Assembly: GCF_030816505.1 (NCBI RefSeq)
Contig: NZ_JAUSYB010000001.1
Location: 2,232,001 to 2,296,000 of the forward strand
Direction of reading: 5' to 3'
DNA from: Microbacterium sp. W4I20
GTDB lineage: Bacteria > Actinomycetota > Actinomycetes > Actinomycetales > Microbacteriaceae
DNA: 64,000 nucleotides
The translations under genes and the position numbers were made by a program. The notes under the pieces were generated by a model, which was given only the letters and a program-made list of their open reading frames with translations, searched no databases and was not told the origin of the DNA. Each line of letters starts with the position of its first letter. The stretch's first letter is position 1. Of the stretch, positions 41,071 through 49,020 are shown piece after piece.

Positions 41071-41964
41071 TCAGCCCTTGACGGCGCCGTCTGCGAGTCC
41101 TGCGACAAGATATTTCTGCGCGACGAACGCGATCACGAACACGGGGATCGTGAGCAGCATGGACGCTGCTCCCGCCTGTTGCAGCATCGGCAGCGTCTGC
41201 CCGAGTTGCGTGGCGATGAACACCGGCACCGTCTTCGACGAGGTGTCAGTGAGCACGAGCGCCGTCAGGTACTCCTGGAATGCGAACAGGAACACGAAGA
41301 TGCCGGCGGTCAGGATGCCGGGACCCATCAGCGGGATCATGACACGGCGCAGCATCCCGATCCTCGTGCAGCCGTCGATCATGGCCGCCTCGTCGAGCTC
41401 CTTGGGGATCTCGGCGAAGAAGTTGCGCAGCAGCCAGATCGTGAACGGCTGGTTGATCGCGACGAGGGCGATCGCAAGCGCGAACGTGGTGTCGTAGATG
41501 CCGAGCGCCCGGCTGATGTCGTACATCGGCAGGACCACCGCGAAGCGGGGCAGCGCGCGGAAGATGAGCGCGAGCACCAGCAGAATCGCCGACACGTAGC
41601 TCGGGAACCGCGACAGCGCGTAGGCGGCCGGGATGCCGATCGCGAGGGCGATGACCGTGGAGACCACCGCGACGACCAGGGTGTTGATCAGGTAGTCGGA
41701 GAAGTACGTGGTCTCCCACAGGTCGACGAACGCCTGCAGCGTGGGCTGGTAGTCCCAGAGCACAGGGGGGTTCGAGAACGCGACGTCGGTGGGCTTGGTG
41801 ACCGAGAGCGTCATCCAGATGAACGGGCTCAGCACCACGACGCAGAGGATGGCGAGCAGGAGGCCCGTGATGACCGGTGGGCGGTTGACGCCGCGACGCT
41901 TGCGCTTCGGTGCGCCCTTGGTGACGATGGCCCTCGTCGAGAGTTCTGCGGAGGTGAGACTCAT
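41071..41964 (-). CDS. ABC sugar-type permease (CUT1, MalG-like)
   Basis: A 297-aa inner-membrane permease with six helices, a polar N-terminus (KGAPKRKRRGVN) and the coupling-loop EAA motif ELDEAAMIDGCTRIGMLRRV, which docks the ATPase. It resembles the second permease of carbohydrate uptake transporters. The ATG overlaps the stop of the first permease (ATGA). No ATP-binding subunit is encoded nearby, so a shared MsmK/MsiK-type ATPase is expected. Confidence 0.92.
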   Translation of the reverse strand: MSLTSAELSTRAIVTKGAPKRKRRGVNRPPVITGLLLAILCVVVLSPFIWMTLSVTKPTDVAFSNPPVLWDYQPTLQAFVDLWETTYFSDYLINTLVVAVVSTVIALAIGIPAAYALSRFPSYVSAILLVLALIFRALPRFAVVLPMYDISRALGIYDTTFALAIALVAINQPFTIWLLRNFFAEIPKELDEAAMIDGCTRIGMLRRVMIPLMGPGILTAGIFVFLFAFQEYLTALVLTDTSSKTVPVFIATQLGQTLPMLQQAGAASMLLTIPVFVIAFVAQKYLVAGLADGAVKG

Positions 41965-42833
41965 CGTTCGGCCTTCGCTTCCTTGAAGATGCCCCGGATG
42001 AACGGGATCAGCATGATGAGGATCAGGATGATGGTGAGCACGTTGATCGCGCTGCCGAGACCGAGGTTCTCGGCGCCGTCGGCGAATGCCACCGAGTAGA
42101 CGTAGAGCATGATCGACTCGTTCCCGATGTTCTGCGCCTGGGGCGACAGCGGGATCAGGTTGTCGAACATGCGCAGCACGTCCATGATCGTGATCAGCGT
42201 GACGAAGCCGAGCACTCCGCGGATGGTCGGGATGATGACGCTGATGTGCGTCTGGAACCCGTTGGCGCCGTCGATCTTGGCGGCTTCCTTGAGCTCGTTC
42301 GGCACGCCCTGCAGCCCCGCGAGGATGATGAGCATCGCGAACGGGAGCATGTGCCAGACGGTGTTCGCGATCACGAGGATCGCGTTCGGCACCTGATCGG
42401 TGAACCAGAGCACCTGCGATCCGCCGAAGAATCCGATCAGCCGGTTGACGACGCCGCCGAAGTTGTCGTCGAAGAGCCACGAGAAGGCGACCGCGCCGAC
42501 GAGGTTCGGCAGCACGTACGAGACGAGCATGATGCCGAGGACGAGCGGGCGCGAGGTGGTGATGCGGTTGATGCCGGTGGCGATGATGTAGCCGAACACC
42601 AGCAGGATGGCCGTGGTGACGATGGTGACCGCCACGGTGAAGAGGACCGCCTTGTGGAAGCGCGGATCGGTCAGCGCGTCGGTGAAGTTCTCCAACCCGA
42701 CGAACGTGCCGGGTGTGCCGTATCGGACCTGCTCGAAGCTCCACTGCACCGTGCGCACCAGGGGGAGCACCAGGAGTGCACCCATCACCAGCAGGCTCGG
42801 GAAGAAGAGCAGCCAGAATTCGCGTGCCTTCAT
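41961..42833 (-). CDS. ABC sugar-type permease (CUT1, MalF-like)
   Basis: A 290-aa permease with six predicted helices, starting MKAREFWLLFFPSLLVMGAL. The EAA loop reads ELKEAAKIDGANGFQTHIS. It partners the adjacent permease in a heterodimeric channel. A 13-bp hairpin separates it from the binding-protein gene, and its gene overlaps the second permease. The substrate is unknown but belongs to the sugar/polyol class by family. Confidence 0.92.
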   Translation of the reverse strand: MKAREFWLLFFPSLLVMGALLVLPLVRTVQWSFEQVRYGTPGTFVGLENFTDALTDPRFHKAVLFTVAVTIVTTAILLVFGYIIATGINRITTSRPLVLGIMLVSYVLPNLVGAVAFSWLFDDNFGGVVNRLIGFFGGSQVLWFTDQVPNAILVIANTVWHMLPFAMLIILAGLQGVPNELKEAAKIDGANGFQTHISVIIPTIRGVLGFVTLITIMDVLRMFDNLIPLSPQAQNIGNESIMLYVYSVAFADGAENLGLGSAINVLTIILILIMLIPFIRGIFKEAKAER

Positions 42834-42852
42834 TTGCGTCCTCCCTTGGACG

Positions 42853-42886
42853 GACTGTGGCCTGAACTCGCGCTCAGGCCACAGTC
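42853..42886 (-). terminator. Hairpin between binding-protein and permease genes
   Basis: GACTGTGGCCTGA pairs exactly with TCAGGCCACAGTC around an 8-base loop. Such intercistronic stems commonly protect the upstream message, so the binding protein is made in excess of the permeases. Confidence 0.7.
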
Positions 42887-42904
42887 ATGGACGATCGGTC
42901 CTGG

Positions 42905-44212
42905 TCAGCCGGCGATCTTCTCGCCGGCGGCCTGCATCTGCGCCATTCCGTCCTCGACGGAGATCTGGCCGTTCAGCACCGAGACCAGGATCGGCCGGAT
43001 CTCGTTGGTGATGTCGGCGATGATCGGCGACACGATCGGCGGCATGGCGCTGGCGATCGAGTCGTTCGCCGCGGCGCCGTACGGAGAGTTCTTCTCCGTG
43101 ACCATTCCTTCACGCGCCGGGTAGGCGGCGGGGACGGAGGCCTTCGATGCGTCCTCGCTGACGGCGGATGCCATCATCTGGAAGAGCATGTCGTGGTCGA
43201 GCTTCGTGTTGAACGGGATCGACCAGCCGTCGATCGAGAGGCGGTTGTACGAGTACTCCGCGTCATCCGAGACCTTCGGCGCTCCGGCGAAGCCGAAGTT
43301 CTCGAAGAGCTTCGAGTTCGACTCGAGCGTCAGGTCGAACATGCGGCCGGAGAACATGATCGACATGGCAGCCGTGCCGTTGAACATCTGCTGCTGCACC
43401 TTGGGCTGGTCGAAGGTCGTGACCTGCGGGTCCATGTAGGGCTTGAGTGCGAGCATCGCCTCGAGGGCCTGCTGGGCCTCGGGGGTGTCGAGCGTGACGT
43501 CGCCCTCGGCGTTCACGAAGTCGGCGTTGAGCGAGTTCATCGCGCCCTCGAAGCCGGTGGTGACGTCGGCGGTGGCGAGCCACGGCAGCGCGATCGGGTA
43601 GTCCATGAGGCCCTCGGCCTTGATGGCCTCGGCAGCGTCGATCATCTCGTCGAACGTGGTCGGAGCCTCGAGGCCGAGGTCTTCGAAGATGTCGGTGCGG
43701 TATGCCATCACGAACATCTGCGCCTGCATCGGAATCGCGTAGATGTTGCCGTCGTACGACATGCCCTCGACCATGGACTCGCTGATGTCGCCGAGGCCGT
43801 AGTCGTCGCCGTACTTGTCCCACAGGTCATTCAGCGGAACGAGGAGCTCCTCTTCGCCGAAGCCCGGGATGACGAAGCCATAGGTCTCGAGGATGTCGTA
43901 GGTTCCCGTCTCGCCGGCGAGCGTCGCCGTCGTCTTGGTCACCTGGCCGCCGAAGTCGATCGGGTCGTGCTTCAGCGTCACGTCGTCGGTCGAGCAGCTC
44001 GAGACCATCGTGTCGGTGAAGGGGTCGATCGCGGAGGAGTTGTAGGCGAGGACGTTGACCGTCGTCTTGCCCTCGGGTGCCGTGTAGTCGCACGACACCG
44101 TCGTCGAGTTCTCATTGTCGGTGCGGGAGCCCGCGCCGCAGCTGGTGAGGGCGACGATGCCCACAGCCACGAGTGCGAGAACCGGCAGTGCCCGATGCTT
44201 AGTGTGTCCCAT
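42905..44212 (-). CDS. Extracellular solute-binding lipoprotein (CUT1-type)
   Basis: A 435-aa binding protein. A lipoprotein signal peptide ends in the lipobox VALTSC (cysteine about 25). Two lobes follow, with family motifs VPLNDLWDKYGDDYGL, ETYGFVIPGFG and IDGWSIPFNTK. It captures the substrate for the two permeases encoded next. A LacI-type operator overlaps the promoter just upstream, linking it to the dehydrogenase/aldolase operon. Confidence 0.92.
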   Translation of the reverse strand: MGHTKHRALPVLALVAVGIVALTSCGAGSRTDNENSTTVSCDYTAPEGKTTVNVLAYNSSAIDPFTDTMVSSCSTDDVTLKHDPIDFGGQVTKTTATLAGETGTYDILETYGFVIPGFGEEELLVPLNDLWDKYGDDYGLGDISESMVEGMSYDGNIYAIPMQAQMFVMAYRTDIFEDLGLEAPTTFDEMIDAAEAIKAEGLMDYPIALPWLATADVTTGFEGAMNSLNADFVNAEGDVTLDTPEAQQALEAMLALKPYMDPQVTTFDQPKVQQQMFNGTAAMSIMFSGRMFDLTLESNSKLFENFGFAGAPKVSDDAEYSYNRLSIDGWSIPFNTKLDHDMLFQMMASAVSEDASKASVPAAYPAREGMVTEKNSPYGAAANDSIASAMPPIVSPIIADITNEIRPILVSVLNGQISVEDGMAQMQAAGEKIAG

Positions 44213-44221
44213 AAGGGTGAT

Positions 44222-44290
44222 GGTATACGTATGCAGTCAACTTAGGGAAGCCTATTTTCACGGAATATATTCCCTATGAATACGTATACG
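44222..44290. promoter_or_regulatory. Two LacI-type operators before the binding-protein gene
   Basis: GGTATACGTATGCA (44222-44235) lies 10 bases from the start codon and matches TGCATACGTATGCA at 12 of 14 positions. TGAATACGTATACG (44277-44290) matches at 11 of 14. Both keep the core ATACGTAT. They tie the transporter to the LacI regulator at 35551. Confidence 0.62.
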
Positions 44291-44358
44291 TAACGATTGG
44301 CTCCGGATGCTTGCGGACAGGCCGCGGATGACCGGCACCCCGGCGCGTCCGCGCCGGT

Positions 44359-44679
44359 TCAGCGCGCGTCCGCAGCGCTCAGCCAGCGCAGACCGCGCTG
44401 GCTCGACGTGACCCGACCGTCGCGATCGACGACGACCATGAGCACGCCGTCGCAGCTGCGGCAGCGCACGACGAACCCCATCGGGTGGGCATAGACCGCG
44501 GCCTGTGCGAGCACGGCGATGTCGTCGCACGTGTCGCACTGCCCCCGCGCCGTGGTGGGCTCGAAGGGGAAGAGGGCGCCGACGACGCCGGCGAGGACGT
44601 TGCCGTCGAGTGCCCCGCCGCGACCAGCCGTGTCGTCGAGTGACGTGCTCTCGAGCGCATTGTCATCCGGATGCGTCAT
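44359..44679 (-). CDS. DUF6510 protein with two CxxC pairs
   Basis: A 106-aa protein with GQCDTC and VVRCRSC pairs forming a probable zinc-ribbon (or rubredoxin-like) unit and a tail RGLRWLSAADAR. The start overlaps the stop of the upstream FAD/NAD oxidoreductase (ATGA). It is the last gene of an operon with a sulfite-oxidase-like enzyme and a flavin reductase, where DUF6510 proteins are normally found. Confidence 0.82.
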   Translation of the reverse strand: MTHPDDNALESTSLDDTAGRGGALDGNVLAGVVGALFPFEPTTARGQCDTCDDIAVLAQAAVYAHPMGFVVRCRSCDGVLMVVVDRDGRVTSSQRGLRWLSAADAR

Positions 44680-45416
44680 CAGATTCCTCCGAACCGTTCG
44701 GTGCGGATGTCGTCGTCCGCATGTCCGAGCTCGATCATGGCCCGTGCCACTGTCTCCACGAAGCCGGTGGGACCGCAGATGAAGATCAGCGGGCGCGCGC
44801 TCGCAGGCAGTGTCTCCCTGGCCAGGTCGTCGGCGGTGAGCCGTCCGGCCGACCGCGGCCACTCCGCCGGCACGGCGCGGGTGTAGTGCCAGGTGGTGTC
44901 GACCGAGGCGGTCGGCGAGGAGAGTTCGTCTCGATAGAAGGCGTCCGCAGGACTGCGCAGGGAGTACAGCAGCCGCATCGGAGCCGCGCCCTCGGCCCCG
45001 GCGTGCGCGCGCGCCATCGCGACGAAGGGCACGACTCCCGACCCGCCGGCGATGAGCTGTACGGGCCGCGTCTGCTGCGGCGTCCAGACGAACCATCGGC
45101 CGAGCGGCCCCCGGAGTTCGACGGTGTCGCCGACCTCGAGTTCGTCCACGAGGAAGGGCGAGACCTCGCCGTCGGGCAGTCGGTCGACGACCAGTTCGAG
45201 CTCGGGCTGGTCAGCGCTGCCGGCCCCGAACCCGGCGCTCGCGAGCGAGTATGAGCGCACGGCCTGGTACCCGTCAGGCGCCGTCAGCCGGATGTCGACG
45301 TGCTGCCCTGCCTCGTTGCCCGGCCAGTCCTCGACAGTGAACACCAGACTGCGAGCGGTCGGAGTCAGCGGCCGCGCCCTCGCCAGGACGCCGCTGCGCC
45401 AGCCGGGGCTGCTCAC
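44679..45416 (-). CDS. FAD/NAD(P)-binding ferredoxin-reductase-type oxidoreductase
   Basis: A 245-aa flavin reductase. The FAD-binding RSYSLASAG (RxYS motif) is at about 50-65, the NAD-binding GGSGVVPFVAMAR at about 130 and FICGPTGFVETVAR near the C-terminus. There is no iron-sulphur domain. It begins at a GTG overlapping the molybdopterin gene's stop (GTGA). It probably passes electrons between NAD(P)H and the molybdenum partner. Confidence 0.88.
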   Translation of the reverse strand: MSSPGWRSGVLARARPLTPTARSLVFTVEDWPGNEAGQHVDIRLTAPDGYQAVRSYSLASAGFGAGSADQPELELVVDRLPDGEVSPFLVDELEVGDTVELRGPLGRWFVWTPQQTRPVQLIAGGSGVVPFVAMARAHAGAEGAAPMRLLYSLRSPADAFYRDELSSPTASVDTTWHYTRAVPAEWPRSAGRLTADDLARETLPASARPLIFICGPTGFVETVARAMIELGHADDDIRTERFGGI

Positions 45417-45994
45417 GCGTAGCGCTCTTCGCGCCACGGGTCTCCGTGCAGGTGGTAGCCGTTCTCCTCCCAGAACCCCGGCTCGTCGTCGTCCTGCATG
45501 ACGATCCCGCGCACCCACTTGGCGCTCTTCCAGAAGTACAGGTGCGGCACCAGCAGCCGCGCAGGTCCCCCGTGCTCGGGGTCCAGGCTCTCACCGTCGA
45601 ACTCGTAGACGACCCACGCCTTGCCGTCGAGGATCTCCTCGAGCGGCAGATTCGTCGTATACCCGCCGTACGAGTGCACCATCACGAACTCCAGGCTCGT
45701 CTCCACGTCGGCGAACAGGGTGTCCAGCGAGACTCCGCGCCACCCGGTGCCGAGCTTCGACCAGCTCGTGACGCAGTGGATGTCGACCGTGATGTCCTCG
45801 GACGGGAGCGCGAGCAGCTCGGCCCAGCTCCAGCGATGCGTCACCCCCGTCTCGGTCTGGATGACGAACGCCCAGTCCTCTTCGTCGATCCGCGGCGTCG
45901 GACCGGCCGACAGCACCGGGAACCCGTCCGTCAGATGCTGACCGGGCGGCAGATCAGGGTTCTCCTCACGCCGTCGACCTCCGAAAACAGCCAT
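45413..45994 (-). CDS. Sulfite-oxidase-like molybdopterin enzyme (small)
   Basis: A 193-aa protein made of one oxidoreductase molybdopterin-binding domain. C74 in DIHCVTSWSKLGTGW is the molybdenum-coordinating cysteine. Further signatures are VMVHSYGGYTTNLPLEE and WKSAKWVRGI. There is no Tat or Sec signal, so it acts in the cytoplasm, unlike YedY. It is first in an operon with the flavin reductase and DUF6510 protein. Confidence 0.88.
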   Translation of the reverse strand: MAVFGGRRREENPDLPPGQHLTDGFPVLSAGPTPRIDEEDWAFVIQTETGVTHRWSWAELLALPSEDITVDIHCVTSWSKLGTGWRGVSLDTLFADVETSLEFVMVHSYGGYTTNLPLEEILDGKAWVVYEFDGESLDPEHGGPARLLVPHLYFWKSAKWVRGIVMQDDDEPGFWEENGYHLHGDPWREERYA

Positions 45995-46037
45995 CACTTC
46001 TCCCTCAGTCGATCCACGCGGAAAGCATGATCCATTG

Positions 46038-47315
46038 CTATCGGGAAGAGGGCGGAATATCCAGTGCTTCCGCGTGCGGATCGACGCGCGCCGCACGCCT
46101 CTTCTCCAGGGCGAAGCAGAACACCACGGCGACGATGCCGGCCGCGGGGGCGACCAGGAGCCCGGCGCGCAGACTCTCCTGGTCGGCGATGTAGCCGACG
46201 AACGGCGGCGACAGAAGGAACCCGACGCGCAGCAGCCAGGCGAGCACCGTGAGCCCGACACCGCGTCGGAGGCCGGGCAGCTCGTCGGCGGCGTGCATCG
46301 CCGCCGGGATCAGCGTCGCGATTCCGAAGCCGAGTGCCGCGAAGCCGAGGATGGTGCCGAGGATGCTGGGGAACGCGAGCGCCAGCCCCATGCCGGCCGC
46401 CGCGATCAGACCGCCCGCCCCGGCGACGAGACGCTGGCCGAACCGATCGGTCAGGCGGTCGCCCATGAGCCGCCCGATGGTCTGGGCCACCATGAGCGCG
46501 ATGAATCCGAGCGGGGCGATCGGGGCGGCGGCGTCGAGGGAGTCGGCGAGATACAGCGTCGCCCACGAGTTGCCGGCATCCTCGCCGACCGCTCCGGCCA
46601 TGGCGATGAGCGTGAGGGCCGCGAGCATCAGGATGGTGCGCAGGCTCGGTCCGCGCCGGGGCGCTGCACCAGCCCCGGGAGCCTCGGCGACGGCATCCGC
46701 TTCTTCTTCGTCCAGCCCGGGAAGGCAGAAGCGGAGCGCGCACAGGGCCACGGCGGCGAACACCGCGGTGGAGATCGCGAGATGGATGCCGACGGGAAGG
46801 CCGATCGCGATCGCCGCGGCAGCCATCGCGCCGCCGAGCACGGCGCCGATCGACCAGATCGCGTGGAAGGAGTTGATGATCGAGCGTCCGAACCGGCGCT
46901 GCACGCGGAGGCCGTGGGCGTTCTGCGCGACGTCGGTGATCGCGTCGAACACCCCGGTCAGGAACAGCGCCCCGGCGAAGAGGAGGGCCGAAGGCGAGAG
47001 ACCGGCGAGGAGATAGCCGATGCTGGTGAGGGCAGTGCCGAACACGGCGACCCGCGCCGAGCCGAGGCGGCGGATCAGCACGGCGGCCGCGAGACCGGCG
47101 AGGAGCGCACCCGCGGGGAGGGCGGCGATCGAGAGACCGTAGGTCGTGTTGTCGAGTCCGAGCATCGTCTTGATCTCGGGGTACCGCGGCAGGATGTTCG
47201 CGAACAGGGCGCCGTTGGTCAGGAACAGCGCGCTGACCGCGATGCGCGCGCGCCGGGCGGCGGCATCCGCAGCAGGCCGCGCGGGGGCATCGGTCTTCGC
47301 ACTCGGGTCGTCCAT
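46038..47315 (-). CDS. MFS transporter
   Basis: A 425-aa major-facilitator with 12 hydrophobic helices. SALFLTNGALFANILPRYPE in helix 1 and the loop RFGRSIINSFHAIWSIGAV are typical of the FucP-like/YbjJ-type group. Motif A resembles GRLMGDRLTDRFG between helices 8 and 9. The ATG at 47315 has GGAAGGATGG upstream. It is divergent from the NAD(P)-binding protein. Direction and substrate cannot be told. Confidence 0.85.
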   Translation of the reverse strand: MDDPSAKTDAPARPAADAAARRARIAVSALFLTNGALFANILPRYPEIKTMLGLDNTTYGLSIAALPAGALLAGLAAAVLIRRLGSARVAVFGTALTSIGYLLAGLSPSALLFAGALFLTGVFDAITDVAQNAHGLRVQRRFGRSIINSFHAIWSIGAVLGGAMAAAAIAIGLPVGIHLAISTAVFAAVALCALRFCLPGLDEEEADAVAEAPGAGAAPRRGPSLRTILMLAALTLIAMAGAVGEDAGNSWATLYLADSLDAAAPIAPLGFIALMVAQTIGRLMGDRLTDRFGQRLVAGAGGLIAAAGMGLALAFPSILGTILGFAALGFGIATLIPAAMHAADELPGLRRGVGLTVLAWLLRVGFLLSPPFVGYIADQESLRAGLLVAPAAGIVAVVFCFALEKRRAARVDPHAEALDIPPSSR

Positions 47316-47441
47316 CGCGCCCCATCCTTCCACGGTCGGCGGACAGGCTCGCGTCCGTCGCGTCCGGCTACCGCACTTGCACGTCCGCGGCTCGAGCGCC
47401 ACCCGCTTCTCGCTGTCGCACCACGGACGTACGCTCGACCC

Positions 47442-48998
47442 ATGACCGACCTCACCCAGCCCACCGGACGCGAAGAGGCACTGCGCGCCGTCCCCCGCGA
47501 AGACGGATCCGCGCCCCGCGCCCTCGTGCTCGGCGCGACCGGGTACATCGGCGGGCGGCTGACTCCGCGGCTGCTGAACGCGGGCTACCGGGTGCGCGTG
47601 CTGGCGCGCGACGCCGTGCGCGCGGCATCCTTCCCCTGGGGCGCCGACTGCGAGATCGTCGAGGGATCGGCCGACGATGCGGATGCCGTCGCCGAAGCCA
47701 TGGCAGACGTCGACGTCGTCTACTACCTGATCCACTCGATGACCGCGGGCAAGGGCTTCGAGGAGAGCGACGATCGCGCCGCGACGACGGTGGCGGATGC
47801 CGCGTCACGCGCGGGCGTGCACCGGATCGTGTATCTCGGCGGGCTGCACCCCGACGACGTGAAGCTGTCGCCGCACCTGCGATCGCGTGTGGAGGTCGGC
47901 GAGACGTTCCTGCACTCGGGAGTTCCGACTCTCGTGCTGCAGGCCGGCGTCGTGATCGGTTCGGGCTCGGCGTCGTTCGAGATGATCCGGCACCTGACCG
48001 ACGTGCTGCCGTACATGCCGGCGCCCAAGTGGGTGCGCAACCGCATCCAGCCGATCGCCGTGCGCGACGTGCTGCACTATCTGCTCGGCGCCGCCCGGGT
48101 CGACGAGCAGGTGAACGGGGCGGTCGACATCGGCGGACCCGACGTGCTGCGGTACGGACAGATGATGAACGGCTATGCCGTCGAGGCCGGGCTCCCCCAG
48201 CGCGCGATCGCCTCCCTCCCGGTGCTCACGCCGTGGCTGGCCTCGCACTGGGTCAATCTCGTGACGCCGGTACCGCGCTCGATCGCCCGACCCCTCGTCG
48301 CCTCGCTGCAGAACGAGTGCGTCGTGAAGGATCATGCGATCGACGACCTCATCCCGCAGCCCGCCGACGGGCTGACCCCGTACCGGCGCGCGGTCGCCCT
48401 CGCACTCGGGCGCCTCGACGCCGACACGATCGAGACCAGCTGGCAGGACTCCGAGGTGTCCGGCGCCCCGAGCGACCCGCTGCCGAGCGACCCCGACTGG
48501 GCAGGCCGCACGGCGTTCACCGACGCGCGGTCGCTGAAGACCTCGGCATCCGTCGACGACCTGTGGCGCGTGATCATCGGCATCGGCGGCGAGAACGGGT
48601 GGTATTCGTCGCCATTCCTGTGGGCGGTGCGCGGCTGGATGGACCGACTGGTCGGCGGCGTCGGACTGCGGCGCGGTCGGCGCAGCCGCAACGCGGCCCG
48701 CATCGGCGACGCGATCGACTTCTGGCGCGTCGAGGCGGTGTCACAGCCGGGATCGGGAGAAGAGGATGCCGGACTGCTGCGGCTCCGCGCCGAGATGAAG
48801 GTGCCGGGCGAGGCGTGGCTGGAACTGCGCGCGATCGCCGACGGTTCCGGAGCGCGCTACGAGCAGCGGGCGGTGTTCTTCCCACGCGGACTCAGCGGAC
48901 GCCTGTACTGGTTGGCCGTGCTGCCCTTCCACGGTTTCATCTTCGCGGGCATGGCGGCGCGCATCACGGGTGCGGCTGAGGGTGCCGTGAAGGCCTGA
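47442..48998 (+). CDS. NAD(P)-binding SDR-like protein with DUF2867 domain
   Basis: A 518-aa protein. An atypical SDR domain (residues 25-290) starts with LVLGATGYIGGRLTPRLL and has YLIHSMTAG and VYLGGLHP. A C-terminal DUF2867 domain (about 350-510) follows, with WYSSPFLWAVRGWMDRL and FRVE-type strand residues, ending in a hydrophobic LPFHGFIFAGM segment. Such proteins are common in actinobacteria; the substrate is unknown. It is divergent from the MFS gene. Confidence 0.87.
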   Translation: MTDLTQPTGREEALRAVPREDGSAPRALVLGATGYIGGRLTPRLLNAGYRVRVLARDAVRAASFPWGADCEIVEGSADDADAVAEAMADVDVVYYLIHSMTAGKGFEESDDRAATTVADAASRAGVHRIVYLGGLHPDDVKLSPHLRSRVEVGETFLHSGVPTLVLQAGVVIGSGSASFEMIRHLTDVLPYMPAPKWVRNRIQPIAVRDVLHYLLGAARVDEQVNGAVDIGGPDVLRYGQMMNGYAVEAGLPQRAIASLPVLTPWLASHWVNLVTPVPRSIARPLVASLQNECVVKDHAIDDLIPQPADGLTPYRRAVALALGRLDADTIETSWQDSEVSGAPSDPLPSDPDWAGRTAFTDARSLKTSASVDDLWRVIIGIGGENGWYSSPFLWAVRGWMDRLVGGVGLRRGRRSRNAARIGDAIDFWRVEAVSQPGSGEEDAGLLRLRAEMKVPGEAWLELRAIADGSGARYEQRAVFFPRGLSGRLYWLAVLPFHGFIFAGMAARITGAAEGAVKA

Positions 48999-49020
48999 GT
49001 CTTCCGCAGCCTTCCGCGGT

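Noticed and set aside
46035..47441. Upstream extension of the DUF2867 protein to a 987-residue frame
   Set aside because: The extension is antisense to the MFS gene and has no conserved content; ATG 47442 gives the natural start.
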